From Zerene cesonia (taxonomy: Eukaryota; Arthropoda; Insecta; Lepidoptera; Pieridae): a stretch of DNA of 64,000 nt. The position numbers and the translations under genes are program-made. The notes under the pieces were generated by a model. The model was not told the origin of the DNA. It worked only from the letters and a program-made list of their open reading frames with translations, and searched no databases. This document shows, piece after piece, positions 1-12,848 of the stretch. The stretch is taken from the NCBI RefSeq assembly GCF_012273895.1, contig NC_052108.1, positions 2,294,001-2,358,000 on the forward strand, read 5' to 3'. Numbering within the stretch: the first letter of the stretch is position 1; each line of letters begins with the position of its first letter.

Positions 1-100
1 CAGACCGTGCTATTTCCTGGTGATAATCATAGTCTTCGTGTTGGACATCCCATTCTGTACTGCCGGTTAAAGGGTTCCTTTTCTGCGTAAACACTTGCAT
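1..100 (-). CDS. PRMT7: Protein arginine methyltransferase 7, first coding exon (partial)
   Basis: The reverse strand reads from an ATG at 98-100 for 33 complete codons to the window edge with no stop. Residues 9-14 (NPLTGS) and the stretch EDYDYHQEIARS match the very conserved N-terminus of PRMT7, which lies just before its first methyltransferase domain. PRMT7 is the type III enzyme that makes monomethylarginine on histones, Sm proteins and others. The AdoMet-binding motifs lie outside the window. The gene is divergent from cytochrome c1, with about 900 bp between the two start codons. The exon is too short to be picked up by ORF length, and recognition rests on the family signature alone. 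Confidence 0.85.
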   Translation of the reverse strand, partial: MQVFTQKRNPLTGSTEWDVQHEDYDYHQEIARS

Positions 101-1007
101 TTTGTCCCTATTTATTGTGCTCGTAAACCTAGTTGTCAATTATCATTCGAAAATATTAAATACATTTATAAATATGACTAAATAACCATGACTTCTCGCC
201 GGTGATACCTTTTGGATATATTTGATGTTATTAACTTATATAATTTTCCGTAAATAATACTCGGCATCAAAATTACAAAGACTAGCCTTTTTATAAATGA
301 AATAAATAAACACTCATGCAAATTGTTATTTAATTTTGCATATTTTTATTTGAGTATCTCACGAGGAAAACATGAGTTAAACTTTTGACATAGAAGTGAC
401 ACTAATGACAGGTGTATGAGGTAACTTTTGACTTTGGCAAATACCATGTATCTTAGAAAATAAAAGAGGTACCTATGTACACTATCAGAAGGTACATACC
501 ATTCAAAGTTTCAATATATGTACTAGTTCTATAAAAAATATTGAATGGATTAAACAAAAAGATCTTGATCTACTTGCTAAATTTGACACACTGTTGTTAC
601 ACTTTGTTGTTTGTATGATGAATCACAGCTTAACAATAAGATATCAACAATCTTTCCTAACTATTTGAAGCATAAAAAGCTTGTTTAATGTATTAAGAAT
701 AACATGTTTTATATTTTGTATTCGTTCTTAACGTATATAGGTTTTCCAATAATTACCTAGGTAACACTTACGGCTTACGACTCGAAGCATAATAAATGCA
801 ATAGGCTGGATAGCTACAAAATTTTCTAGTATGAGAATATGCGATATTCTTAGAAAAACTTTTAAGCAAAGGCTTTTTTAAATCAGTAAAAACTAATAAC
901 TTATTGATTTAATGTTAAAATAAGTTAATATTTTATTTATGGCAAGAAATTGACAATGCAGTACTAGTTGTCATTTGAATCTTCTTTCATTACGACGTTT
1001 TACTATC
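101..1007. other. Intergenic region between divergent PRMT7 and cytochrome c1
   Basis: AT-rich sequence without a supported ORF. It should contain the 5' UTRs and promoters of both flanking genes. No clear TATA or initiator element could be assigned. Confidence 0.5.
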
Positions 1008-4000
1008 ATGGCGGCCGCCGTAGGCAGGATTTGTGGGGCACGACTTTTGAAAAATTATGGCATAGTTACACCCCAGGTACTGAAAATAGATAAAATTGTT
1101 AAGTTTAGTACCGAAAAAGTGTAGAATCCCGAATTGTCCCTCCAAAAGACAACCTTACAATGAAGTGGAAAATGCCTGGAACTTGGGACAGGGACCATGT
1201 CTTTTATAAATTTGAGAGAAATTGGCGCTTTAATGATGTAGTTTTGTGATATTACTTACGCGTATACAATAACGAGCAAGATTGAAAATGAGTGACTTAT
1301 AGGACATAAACATTGAAAGGTAACCTTCCCAACATTATGTAACAAGTATTGAGAAAACTAACGAGTCGTTGTCATCCCTTTCAGGTGTATCAGCTGTCCA
1401 CTAGCACTCAAGGATGGACTAAAAGTAGAAAATTGGTAAGTACAATTTTAATCAATTTGACATCATTTTATGAAAACTGAATTTTTATATTACATAAATA
1501 TTATGAAACCTAAACTAAAAATATAATGATACATACGTAAATAGGTGCTACGATTAAAAATGTTATTTGAAAAATGTCACTTTAATATCAAAGACTACAT
1601 AATCATATTAACCTACATAGGCCCAATTCTCAGTTATCTGCTTATAGTTATTATTTATAGTTCATTTAATAATGTTATAAATTAGTTTACAGAAGAATAT
1701 ATTTATGAATAACCTCATAAATAGTGTTTATTTTTTAATTCTTTGACCACACCTTCAACAGTGTTTAATATTGTGGAATGTTTATCAATTGTCAATAATA
1801 TTTTATATAAGCATTTCAAAATGTGCATCTTTCATAACACATAATGAACATAAATTAAGAAAATATTTTAATTATTCAATTTTAAACATTGAATATAAAA
1901 GCTGAATATAAAAAAAAACTAATTTATTAAAATAAATATTGTTACTTACTATAATTTATTTTATGGAAAGTTTTACTTATTATACTAATTTAGTGTGACC
2001 TACCACAATATCATATTTTGCCCTTCATCGGAAATTCATTTGTTTGCTTTACTACTTACAGTACTAAAATAATTAATTCCTTTTCAGTGGTTATCCACAT
2101 TGGGCGTTGTAGGCGGAGGTGTGGGAGCATTGCTGTTTGCTCTAGAACAATCGGTGCAGGCATCCGGCTCCGAGGCACATCCATACCACCAGCCTTGGAG
2201 CCACGATGGATGGTTCAAATCCCTTGACCATGCCAGGTGTGTGTTTTGTTTGTCACTTACAAAATGCTGCCAATCGCTGATCTGAAACAATTGCATTGTT
2301 TAAGTGCAGGTTGACATTCAGTTTTATTAGTATCTCTTGGAAGAAGGGGTTGGTAGGATTAATGTATTAAAACAAGTATATTTAACAAAGCCTTTTTTAA
2401 TTTAGGCTTTTCTTCGTTTGAAAATTGAGTTACATAGAATAAATATCACAAAAACATAATTTGTAATTCAAATCCATAAATATCATCAGAAATGTAAACT
2501 GTTTAATATAATTATGTAAGTATTATCCATCTATTAATTGTTATTAATTACATTTATATTCTGAATGATAATAAACAAAACAATTCATTAATGCACTCAT
2601 AATTATAGGTGTCATAACTTCTGATAATGATTTATTTATTGTTCTTGTTAAGGTACTGAGTACTTTTTGTGTAAATGGTATCTATATTACTACTTTCATT
2701 GCAGATTATATGTATTGCTTAAAGAATTATTTTATTCTAAAACGGTCAAGGCTTTCTATAATGGAAAAGTTTGAATCTATTTTAATAAAAATAATTTAAA
2801 TAAACTTTAATATAAACATTAAAAAGAATCACACACTGTTACATCATTACAAAATAAATAAATTCTATTAACAAAGAGCTTTAACCATGTTATGGTAAAT
2901 TAGTTGATATTCGGAACGCGTCATATCTTTCAATGTGTCCAGATAAAATAGCATGTCAACCAGGTCACGAATTACACCATGTGGATCTATTAGAACAGAA
3001 AATAACTATACATGCATTAAAACGTAGCTGTCGCCGTCTATATATACAAAGAATATGTTATTTAATATTTGTTATCGTTATAATTAAAACACGTCGTGAG
3101 CGTTTTCGTGAAAGCCATAACACAAATTTCGAGACGTAGATTACCTACTCTTACCATAACCACAACGCATAGTGAGCAAATTGTTCACACAATGAGCGAA
3201 TTCGGTCTTTTAGCGTGACATATGCATAAAAAAAATCATTTTACTTAGACTACGTTCACATGAAGAGCCGTTGAACAGACTAATAAAAAATTATTACTAA
3301 AAAGATTTACGGATTTCTTGGATTTGTCTCCGCTTCCCTGTCTTAGGATATAATATCAATAAAGAAAACTTTAAAAAATGTGTACCCGGTCGGAGCCGGA
3401 GTGTGCAGTTAGTAATAAGTATAGTAAGAGATAAGGAAAAATCATAATAAATGTGTACATATATAGATAAGGAAAAATTATAATATTATTTGTTGACAGC
3501 GTCCGCCGTGGCTACGAAGTGTACAAGCAAGTTTGCAAAGCATGCCACTCCCTGCAATATATCGCTTTCCGTAACTTGGTCGGTGTCACCCACACGGAAG
3601 CTGAGGCTAAGGCGGAGGCCGCCGAAGTGAGTTTAAATTATTTTCAGCAAATGTGAATATTACATAGAGAATTCTGCTAGAAATGTTATGATTATTTGGA
3701 AATTTTTAAAGAATAGAACAATATCGGCCATGAGGCGGTTTCGCAGCCTAGGCTCGAATCCCGACTCACAATCGAATGCATTCTATTTAAAATATTCAAA
3801 TAATTATATAAAGCATTTTAATGCTATAAATAATTAAAACTAAAAATGATTTTTTTATGATACCTTCACAATCAAGCGTGAAATTATTGTTCTGTGACAT
3901 AAACATTCTTTTGACAGATATATCACAAAACGCTATGCGTCTGACAAGACATAGGGAGCATAAAGTAAATAGTAAGAGAGATATTTTCCACTGGTCATAA

Positions 4001-6651
4001 AATTAATAAGATCAATATACAACACACGCCATGTGCGTGGGTGGCGTATCTGTAGTTTCTTCTTAACGTCAGTTTTCTATGGTAGATATGCATGAGTGCA
4101 TGAATACTTGAATAGTGGGCTGGGGAATAATTTCTCGTATTCGCAAATATTGACATATCCTCTTTCGGCAGTCTGTCCAGAATTATGACATTATTATATT
4201 ACCTTATGGTATTATACATTAAGGTTTAATTTGGAATAGAAAATACTTTTTAAGTGACATTGGCAAAATTGTGGCAACACAGCACTGTCTTTCATAAAAT
4301 AAAATTGAAATTGAATTACTTTTTAACAATAGAATTTGATATGGGTGGGTGGTATAACCTATACAATAATGTGTTGTTATATTATACAAAAGTCAAGTAT
4401 ATCAAACGTATGAGTAATTTATCACAATTATAATAGTAAATAAATGGTTTTATTTAACATAAAATATATTAAAGTTTTTATTATTGCGTCCGTATATGAA
4501 GGAAGGAAACCCTCTATACACACTCTATTACTACGCTTTTATTAGCTTCACCTGTGTATTTGTATGTGCCCCACTTTTTTTAGACTCGATTTTTAAACGG
4601 ACACTAACAGATTTAATTCAAACTATGTACATGTATGAAAGATTGGTGATGGTACAATAATTTCATGAGTTTATCTCTTTACTGGTATGGATCAGGATTA
4701 AAAATTTTCCTTACGTAAACTCTGTATAATGATGAGACAATTTCATTGATACTATCATTAAAACATCTTTTTAAGTTTTCTCCCACAGCTATATATATTA
4801 CCTCAGGAATTATGTAAATTAAATTTAGACCTTAACAGTCATTGTTTAAGCCAATAGATCCATAAAAGGAGTTTCAGTGTCAACTTAGTTAATTAGTCAT
4901 GGGCAAAAATAACAACATCTTTACTATCCGGGTGTCTGGTAAAAGCATGAGTAAAAATGTAAATTATCAGAAATAAAATACAAAAATCCATGTGTTTTTC
5001 TAGATTATGGTCAAAGACGGGCCTGATGAAGAAGGAAATTTCTTCGAAAGGCCGGGCAAGCTCTCGGACTATTTCCCGTCACCATATCCCAACGAAAATG
5101 CTGCCAGAGCTGCCAATAATGGTAAGTTGTAAAAAAAACAAAAGATCAACTAAATTAAGAACAAATAACTAAACCAAATTCAAATTGTTAGAAATCTGCC
5201 TCTGGAACTGGGACAATGCAGAAGGCACCATCTTCCAATCTATACTATTATTATAAAGCTAAAGAGTTTGTTTGTTTAATCACAATATTCTCAGGAACTA
5301 CTTGTCCGATTTGAAAAATTCTAATGATATTCATTTACTTAAATGAAAACATTTGAGGGAGGGGAGGGGCGGATAGAAATCCCACCTCGTAATGCCATTT
5401 TTCTGCCCCTTTCAATTTCTTTATATTATTTATAGTATAATTTGTATGGAACCCTAAGTGCTGCGAGCCCGACTCGCACTTGACTGATCTTTCTTTTTTT
5501 TTTTTTTGTTTTATTCTAATCCCAATTTTGTTTCGCGTTTCCATTAAGGCGCCTACCCGCCGGACCTGTCGCTGATCACGTCGGCGCGCAAGGGCGGCGA
5601 GGACTACATATTCGCGCTGCTCACCGGCTACATGGAGCCGCCCGCCGGCGTGCTGCTGCGCGAGGGGCAGAACTACAACCCGTACTTCCCGGGCGGCGCG
5701 ATATCCATGGCGCAGAGTCTGTTCGACGAGGTGGGTGGTCGCGGCCGTATTAGTCTAGATATTATTTAAGGGGGGGGGGGGGGATATATCCGTAAAAAAG
5801 AGTAGTTAGCCCCCGCAAGGAATTTTGCAGAATCGTTTGACTAAATGACAAGACTAAATGACAAGCAATTAAAATATAATATCAAGTGTAGTAATGAATA
5901 TAAAACACTTTGTTTTATGTCGTAGCCGATTAGAGCAACATTTGTGTTTTTGTTTGTCACACAAAAATAACTGGACTATTTTCATAATTTCTTTCGTCAT
6001 TCAAAAGCAGCTTTATCACTAAGTGACACAAGCTATAATTTTTTATTTAGTTCTCATCTCGAATCAACGTGGACCGGGACGAACGCGCTGTTTTCTAAAT
6101 AAATCTAAGATTAATATGTATAATAAGGTATAGATTAAAATCAATAAATAAAATTGGAATATCTTATTGTTATATATATAACCACCTTTTATGACGTATG
6201 GATGTACCAAAACAACCTTTTTTTACAATTTTTGTCTGTCTGTTTGTTCTGGCTAATGTCTGAAACGGCTGGACCTATTTACACGGTTCACAGGCAGCGA
6301 GCTTATATGATGAGTAATAACTTGGGCTACATTATATTCCAATGTACCCACGATAACATGGGGAAGTCATTAGCGCGGGCCGCAGCTAGTGAAGCGTAAC
6401 CGTGGTTTGTCCGTGTCCAGGCGGCCGAGTACAGCGACGGCACGCCGGCGACGGCGTCGCAGCTGGCCAAGGACGTGGCCACGTTCCTGCGGTGGTGCGC
6501 CGAGCCCGAGCTGGACGACCGCCGCCTCATGACCATCAAGGCGCTCGGCATCTTCTCCATGCTCGCCGCTGTAGTGTACTACTACAAGCGGCACAAGTGG
6601 TCCGTCATCAAGAGCAGAAAACTAGCCTATAAACCAGTCTCTAAGAAATAA
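1008..6651 (+). CDS. Cyt-c1: Cytochrome c1, heme protein, mitochondrial
   Basis: Heme-bearing subunit of respiratory complex III, which passes electrons from the Rieske protein to cytochrome c at the inner mitochondrial membrane. Seven exons join in frame: 1008-1076, 1385-1435, 2088-2236, 3500-3626, 5004-5121, 5549-5730 and 6421-6651, giving 308 residues. The N-terminus is rich in Arg, Lys and Ala, as in a presequence, followed by a Gly-rich hydrophobic stretch. The heme-binding motif CKACH is at residues 102-106, and Met225 in GGAISMAQ is the expected sixth heme ligand. A C-terminal hydrophobic helix followed by YYYKRHKWSVIKSRK anchors the protein in the membrane. The last two exons are strongly GC-rich compared with the AT-rich introns. 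The start is the first ATG and has an in-frame GCG-rich N-terminus. The stop codon sits inside an AATAAA hexamer. Confidence 0.96.
3725..3855 (+). repeat. tRNA-derived SINE-like fragment in cytochrome c1 intron 4
   Basis: Contains a box-B-like GGCTCGAATCC, then a tail with AAAGCATTTTAATGCTATAA. That tail recurs at 26274-26310 and, reversed, at 49167-49208. The combination of tRNA-like promoter and shared tail suggests a SINE. Boundaries are approximate. Confidence 0.5.
5232..5330 (+). repeat. Dispersed repeat fragment in cytochrome c1 intron 5
   Basis: Begins TATAAAGCTAAAGAGTTTG and contains TCTCAGGAACTACT. Related copies are seen at 22427-22500 and 59495-59560. It resembles a very common lepidopteran interspersed repeat. 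Boundaries are approximate. Confidence 0.5.
5770..5783 (+). repeat. Poly-G tract of 14 bases
   Basis: An uninterrupted run of 14 G in cytochrome c1 intron 6, shortly after the exon 6 donor. It stands out in an AT-rich intron and could form a G-rich structure or be a length-variable site. Confidence 0.9.
6150..6389 (+). mobile_element. Non-autonomous Helitron-like element in cytochrome c1 intron 6
   Basis: The 3' end reads GCGCGGGCCGCAGCTAGT, a short GC-rich stretch ending in CTAG followed by T, as in lepidopteran Helitrons. An internal ACGGCTGGACC block is also typical of these repeats. The left boundary is not clear. Confidence 0.55.
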
Positions 6652-8255
6652 ACGTGTAGCAGTTATCCGTTTTAGACAATTTTATTTTCAATAGTACAGT
6701 TCATGTTATATGTTTATATTTAAATTAAAATAATTTATTTTTTAATCTGTCGATTTATTTCTTCTGCGCCGGTACCAAACTGCCCGTTCTGGTATGTTGA
6801 GTGATATGTAATTTATTGTTATGGGTGAGGCACAGGACTTAAGCATATAATAGGTATTAAAACTGTGCTAAGTGATATTCCAATAACAACTTTAAATCAA
6901 TGTACAGTCAATAAATGAGTTATTGAAAATTATTGTGGTTTGTTTTTTGCTTCTCTTATATAACGTAGTGACCCGAAATGGACCTAAAGATAATGTAATT
7001 CTAATGCTCCTTCTGTCTCCTATTTCCTCGTTTCCTATAAACTTAGATACATAGGATGTTTGAATACAGTATTTAATATTCAAGCATCTGGGGCGGACCG
7101 CTTGTAATCTGTCTGTACAAAAGTACATGGAAAATGACAAAATCTCGAATAACTCATTGCTTTGCAATTTCATTCAATCATGTTTCTTATAAAACGATTA
7201 CAAACTAATACAAATAAATTCTTACAACTACTCCAATCTACATGTTACGCGACTCGATAAAAAGAAGGAAACAATATTTATATATTTAAACGCAGATATT
7301 TTTAATTAGCCTAATGCCTTTACAAACCTCCCTATGTCCAGACATAGAAATCATACCATTAAATCACTCCGTTGCAACGTGAAACAAAGAAATAAACGTA
7401 AGTTTACATTCGTAAGATATATTTGATGTAGAAATAATCAATTTAGTCCACTAATCTATATGACCCGCTTTTGCCTTTAAAAATTATTTGAAGGTATCAT
7501 TATTTAATTGTGTTCTTGAGGTGTGTCCCCAAAAGCTACAACTTTTGGACAATTTTTTTTTTGTCATAACAGGCAACTGAGCTGGTGGGTCGCCTCATGG
7601 TAAGCGATCACCACCAGATGTTGTTTATGAACATTGGCAGAGGTAGTGCCTCTGCGAATGCGCTGCTCTCTTTTAAGTGGTAAGGGAAAAGGAATGGACT
7701 GACGATTGGTAAGAAGAAAAGGTCTGAGATGGGTGAAGGGTAAGTTTTGAAAAGGTAGTTTGCGTGATGGTAAGCGATCAACACGTCTCTGGAAATCCGT
7801 TACCTGGTTTTTTAACTAAACGCATTGGTTTGCCTCATAAAGCACAAAACTTTAAATACGATTGATTTTCACATGACTTATGAATCAAGATCGGTTTAAC
7901 GGCTTTAATTATTTAGCCGTTGTATTAATCTAGGCCTGAATTAATATAATTAGTTAAATTCAATAAAAAATATCTGGTCGAGGTCAACAGCTAGTGTTTA
8001 TAGGATCATTAAATGCCTAGATTTATTCGTAGGATTTTGACATACTGGGACACATTTATAGACTGTGGAAGTGTGTAATTGTCACTGTCATCCTAATCAG
8101 CTGTTCAGGACTAATGTCAAAATATTATCGAAAACACAAATCACAATGTCAATAGATTCATTTAAGGCAGAAATAATATTTAGTTTTTGCCATTCATAAA
8201 ATAAAATTGAATTGAATATTTAGTTTTTCTAATATACAACTTATGTACTTATAGA
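6652..8255. other. Intergenic region, cytochrome c1 3' flank to folliculin
   Basis: Cytochrome c1 3' flank, then AT-rich sequence with one retrotransposon tail (see 7553-7740). The folliculin ATG is directly preceded by CTTATAG, so an upstream non-coding exon spliced just before the start codon is possible. No other gene was seen. Confidence 0.5.
7553..7740 (-). mobile_element. Non-LTR retrotransposon or SINE 3' tail
   Basis: A T-run at 7553-7562 followed by GGTGGGTCGCCTCATGGTAA and GCGATCACCACC. Read on the minus strand this is a poly(A)-ended element whose terminal sequence is widespread in Lepidoptera. A second copy in the same orientation is at 38137-38430. The upstream boundary is uncertain. 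Confidence 0.6.
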
Positions 8256-11230
8256 ATGAATGCTATAATTGGTCTGTGTCATTTTTGTGAATCTCACGGT
8301 CCGCGACCATTATTCTGTACTTTTACAACAGACGATGAGAGTCATACTACAGAATCCTCCAAATACCCAGTAGAGTGTAGTGGCTGCAGATCAATTGGTG
8401 CAGAAACAGTATTAGTATCAAAGGACGACAGTGGGATAATTTATTGCAGCAGAGAATCTGTGCCTAATGATGATGTTACTGCGTTTTTACGCCAGGCTGC
8501 TTTACGGAGTATAACATGTGAAGTAAGTAAGAGATATTTCTTTAATAATTAAACAGCTCACAAAGGAATCACAAAAGCCTTGCAATTTATATCTTTATTA
8601 TTTATTCTTCAAATATATTGATTGCAGCATGAAACCGAATAAGAAATTCTGCTTCTTAATTTTTTTACAACATTCTAGGTCAATTGGAGTAAAGAAGGAG
8701 GTGTAGTTTATTTCAGTGACACACAAGGACATGTCCTCAGCCACATGTTCCACCTGAAAGATACTAGGGCCAGAGGGTTGAAGAGATTATTTTCAATTGT
8801 AGTTCTAATGAAGGATAAAATGTTCCTTCTAAATGTAACTCCAGTTTTATCAGAACACATGAAGGTAAATTTTATTATTATTTTAAAGACTTTTATTTTA
8901 TTCCTTCTTTTATTTATTTATAATTAGAATTCTATTATTTCTTTGACCTGTTGTATTTATTTTTTGTTCAGAAAATAGCAAAACAGCTTCAAGAGTTGGC
9001 TGATGTTGTTTATGATAATGAACAGAGTATATGCTCACAAAGAGCATTGAGGTTGAAAACTGGAAAGAATGATTTTGGTCAATCCAGATCATTAAAACAA
9101 CTGACAAGTAAGGAAATGAAATGTTTTTAATTTATTAATTTGACTGAGTTCTAAAGTTATTTTTTTTTTTTTGTATAATAAAATTTGTTGTTTCCAGATG
9201 ATGATGATATTTTCAAAAGGCTACATTCACACTTTACATGGATGCTGAAAAGTGGTGCTTTAATTTATTCTGAGACTCTTTACACAAGCCAATATATGCT
9301 CAACAAGTTTCATCCAAACACAACTAAAGGCACCATTTTTGAAGATATTTGCTCAGTAACAATTGACAATAGCTCTATGTCATTACGCGATGCAGAAAAT
9401 CTTTTATCCAAAGAAGCTTTCAGAACACTGCTGTATTGTCTTTTAACAGGTGCAAAAGTAAGTCATTATTTTTTAAATTTAATATTTATGTTGGCAATCT
9501 TTATCCATATGCAGTATCATTCATGTGATATTTAAATGCTTTTTTTAGATAGGTGTCATATCAAAATATAGAAATCTTTCTTCAGTTGTGAATGGCCTCT
9601 TAATAATATTACCAAAAAATACAGATAAGACATGTGAAAATATAAGAATAGTAAGTCATGCTGAAGAAATTCAAGCACAAAATATATGTATTTTAGAAGA
9701 AGTTGAAACTAATATTTTTCATTGTACTTGGAAAAGTAATGGTCCTGCTAAATGTATGTTATTTGAATTTATTTTTTAATATTTTACCTTTTTAACACGT
9801 NNNNNNNNNNNNNNNNNNNNNNNNNNNNNNNNNNNNNNNNNNNNNNNNNNNNNNNNNNNNNNNNNNNNNNNNNNNNNNNNNNNNNNNNNNNNNNNNNNNN
9901 NNNNNNNNNNNNNNNNNNNNNNNNNNNNNNNNNNNNNNNNNNNNNNNNNNNNNNNNNNNNNNNNNNNNNNNNNNNNNNNNNNNNNNNNNNNNNNNNNNNN
10001 NNNNNNNNNNNNNNNNNNNNNNNNNNNNNNNNNNNNNNNNNNNNNNNNNNNNNNNNNNNNNNNNNNNNNNNNNNNNNNNNNNNNNNNNNNNNNNNNNNNN
10101 NNNNNNNNNNNNNNNNNNNNNNNNNNNNNNNNNNNNNNNNNNNNNNNNNNNNNNNNNNNNNNNNNNNNNNNNNNNNNNNNNNNNNNNNNNNNNNNNNNNN
10201 NNNNNNNNNNNNNNNNNNNNNNNNNNNNNNNNNNNNNNNNNNNNNNNNNNNNNNNNNNNNNNNNNNNNNNNNNNNNNNNNNNNNNNNNNNNNNNNNNNNN
10301 NNNNNNNNNNNNNNNNNNNNNNNNNNNNNNNNNNNNNNNNNNNNNNNNNNNNNNNNNNNNNNNNNNNNNNNNNNNNNNNNNNNNNNNNNNNNNNNNNNNN
10401 NNNNNNNNNNNNNNNNNNNNNNNNNNNNNNNNNNNNNNNNNNNNNNNNNNNNNNNNNNNNNNNNNNNNNNNNNNNNNNNNNNNNNNNNNNNNNNNNNNNN
10501 NNNNNNNNNNNNNNNNNNNNNNNNNNNNNNNNNNNNNNNNNNNNNNNNNNNNNNNNNNNNNNNNNNNNNNNNNNNNNNNNNNNNNNNNNNNNNNNNNNNN
10601 NNNNNNNNNNNNNNNNNNNNNNNNNNNNNNNNNNNNNNNNNNNNNNNNNNNNNNNNNNNNNNNNNNNNNNNNNNNNNNNNNNNNNNNNNNNNNNNNNNNN
10701 NNNNNNNNNNNNNNNNNNNNNNNNNNNNNNNNNNNNNNNNNNNNNNNNNNNNNNNNNNNNNNNNNNNNNNNNNNNNNNNNNNNNNNNNNNNNNNNNNNNN
10801 GCGGGAGACACGCTGAGCGTGTCATAGCCGCATCGCTGGATGAACAAAGTTTCTGGATCAGCAGTGAAATTGTTAAACATATTGCTGTTAATTTTTTTAT
10901 TTTACATTTCAGATCCTACATTAATGAATAAAATACTGAATGCAATAAACAACGAAAAATTCAATGATGTTGTACTATTACAACATATAAAATCATTGCA
11001 ACTTGAGTGGTTGGGGTATGTGTAGATTTAGACTATATCTATAATTTTTCAAACCAATTCCATTAATTAATTACCATTGTAATTTTTTCAGGATAGCAAA
11101 TACCATCAAATCATCACTTCAAGCATCAGGGCATAAAAAAGATGCTATAAAAAAATTAAAAGTTGTACTTGGAGTAACAGAACATGACGAGATTCTTGTA
11201 AATTACTGGATACAAGCTTTCTGTGATTAG
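8256..11230 (+). CDS. FLCN: Folliculin
   Basis: Longin/DENN-domain GTPase-activating protein that regulates Rag GTPases, lysosomal TORC1 signalling and AMPK with FNIP. Exons are 8256-8522, 8679-8864, 8972-9107, 9198-9457, 9549-9753, 10913-11015 and 11092-11230, joining to 431 residues. The N-terminus MNAIIGLCHFCESHGPRPLF is a near-diagnostic folliculin start. Further family signatures are the block around FHLKDTRARGLKRLFS, and DDDIFKRLHSHFTWMLK, which opens the linker before the DENN region. The 1000-N gap lies in intron 5. Codon phase and protein homology run across it (AK then YPTLMNKI), so no exon seems to be lost. The protein is shorter than human folliculin (579 residues), consistent with insect orthologues lacking part of the central linker. 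Confidence 0.93.
9801..10800. other. Assembly gap of exactly 1000 N in folliculin intron 5
   Basis: A round-number gap, so its true length is unknown. Its right edge enters the same repeat that borders the second gap at 35064-36063. Confidence 0.98.
10801..10876 (+). mobile_element. 3' end of an interspersed element bordering the gap
   Basis: A 76-bp segment that differs at two positions from 36189-36264. It contains the hairpin-prone ACACGCTGAGCGTGT and ends CAGCAGTGAAATTGTTAA. It abuts the gap directly and ends 36 bp before folliculin exon 6. Confidence 0.8.
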
Positions 11231-11534
11231 TTACTAGATGTGTGTGAAAATATTGGTTTTTCTATAAATATGTTTTTATGACGACTTATTTATTGTTCCA
11301 CAATAAGCAATGTATTAATACCATAATAATAATAATTAATAGTAGTTTCATTTTCTATCACCAAATAGATCTTTGTTTCGATTTTCTACTGGCAGCTACA
11401 AACACAATGTAATAGTATATAAGTAGTATTTAAATAAATATTTAGGCAGTTGACTATCCATTGTATTGTATTTTAACATGATTAGAGAATAAATTAAACA
11501 CACAAGGTAGATAGTAGTCCTTATATTTAAAAAA
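11231..11534. other. Convergent 3' flanks of folliculin and RpL18
   Basis: Only about 300 bp separate the two stop codons. A plus-strand AATAAA lies at 11488-11493, which would make the folliculin 3' UTR run almost to the RpL18 stop. AT-rich with no ORF. Confidence 0.5.
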
Positions 11535-12835
11535 TTAAACATTTGAACGACGGTGTGGTCTTGCGCGTTCATGTCCCTTTGTACGCACATAGGGCTTAGT
11601 ATGTGAGCGAGGTGCACCTGGCGCCGGGCCAAAGTGACGCACAGCTTCACGGGCGTTCCTCTGGCCTTGGACAAGAACGGTCTTGCGGCCAGTGGGCGCA
11701 CGGAGTGCCAGCTGATCGAATGTCAGGATCTCACCTAGGAATAATAATTTCATACTTATATTCTGTAAATATTTTGGTTTTGCATTACATTATTCATTTA
11801 TAATTTGAACCTCCATTTTTTTTAGCAAAATTTTATATGAACAAATGTTTGTTGCTGGCTACTTAGGATGAAGCTCAGTATACATATTGTATGAGATTTA
11901 AATAAACATAGTTTCATAATAATATGAAGGAAATTATACATCTAGCTTTATTTATAATATAAGCTTCCAAAACAACTGAGAGAGTAAATCTATAGACATT
12001 TACAGACTAAAATTGCAAAACCCACATACAAATAATAATAATACAGTGGAAAAACAAACAGTTACATACTATTATGAAGAAAACCTAACCAAAACATTGT
12101 TTTGGTTTAGGTATTTGGTTGTATTTCAACATCTATATATTTTGTAAATGTATATAAGTGGTTTCTATTAATAATTAAGTCAAAGATTTGTTACCACCAT
12201 TTTTATGGGCTCATACAAAACATAACCTATAATTAAGTCATCACTCACCTCCAGCAGCCAAGATACGCGCACGCGCTTTCTCAGTCACATGTAGGGCAGC
12301 TACAGTCATTTTTGGGACCTTGTACAGCCTCACATCGTTGGTCACGGTGCCGACAACCACTGCGATTAAACCTTCGCGAGTGGGCTTCTTCATGTGACGA
12401 GCCAGTCGCGACAGGGAGATAGGCGCACGGTTAATACGGCTCATGAACAACCTCCTCAATACGATCTGATTAAACTTGGCATCAGTACGTCTGGCCAAGT
12501 ATCTGTAAAGCTGTAAACAAAAGAGAGGTTACAATATCGTTTTCGATTAAGAAAATCGTAGTGAGGGACGTTTAGAATAGAATTCCATAGTGGATATTGC
12601 AAAACACGGTATTTACCTTCACAAGCAACCTAAGGTACACATCCTTAGATTTAACTTCGGTGCGCCGAACCTTCCTGTCGTGTTTATGATTGATGTCGAC
12701 ACCCTGAAATATATAATGCAACGCATCTTTACAACACTGTATTAACAGAAAATCACTAACACCATTCACAAAAATTTTGTATCACTGAGATTTTTATTGA
12801 TAACTTTTTATTTTCCATCTAGCGAAACTCACCAT
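11535..12835 (-). CDS. RpL18: 60S ribosomal protein L18 (eL18)
   Basis: Large-subunit ribosomal protein. Reverse-strand exons are 12833-12835 (only the ATG), 12617-12703, 12249-12510 and 11535-11734, joining to 183 residues, the usual eL18 length. The sequence starts MGVDINHKHDRKVRRTEVKS and contains the conserved FNQIVLRRLFMSRINRAP and RPHRRSNV C-terminus. Exon 1 carries just the initiator codon, followed directly by a GTGAG donor, a common layout for ribosomal protein genes, so the start was placed by splicing and not by ORF length. It is head to head with KLHL10, with 290 bp between start codons. Confidence 0.97.
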
Positions 12836-12848
12836 ATTGACAACCGGA

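Noticed and set aside
2933..3139. 68-codon ORF in a cytochrome c1 intron
   Set aside because: No recognisable domain, lies inside a spliced intron and has no splice-compatible role.
9801..10800. Possibility that a folliculin exon is lost in the first gap
   Set aside because: Codon phase and protein homology are continuous from exon 5 to exon 6, so the gap appears purely intronic.
11735..12248. Search for a snoRNA in the RpL18 introns
   Set aside because: No C/D or H/ACA box pair with correct spacing on the gene strand could be seen.
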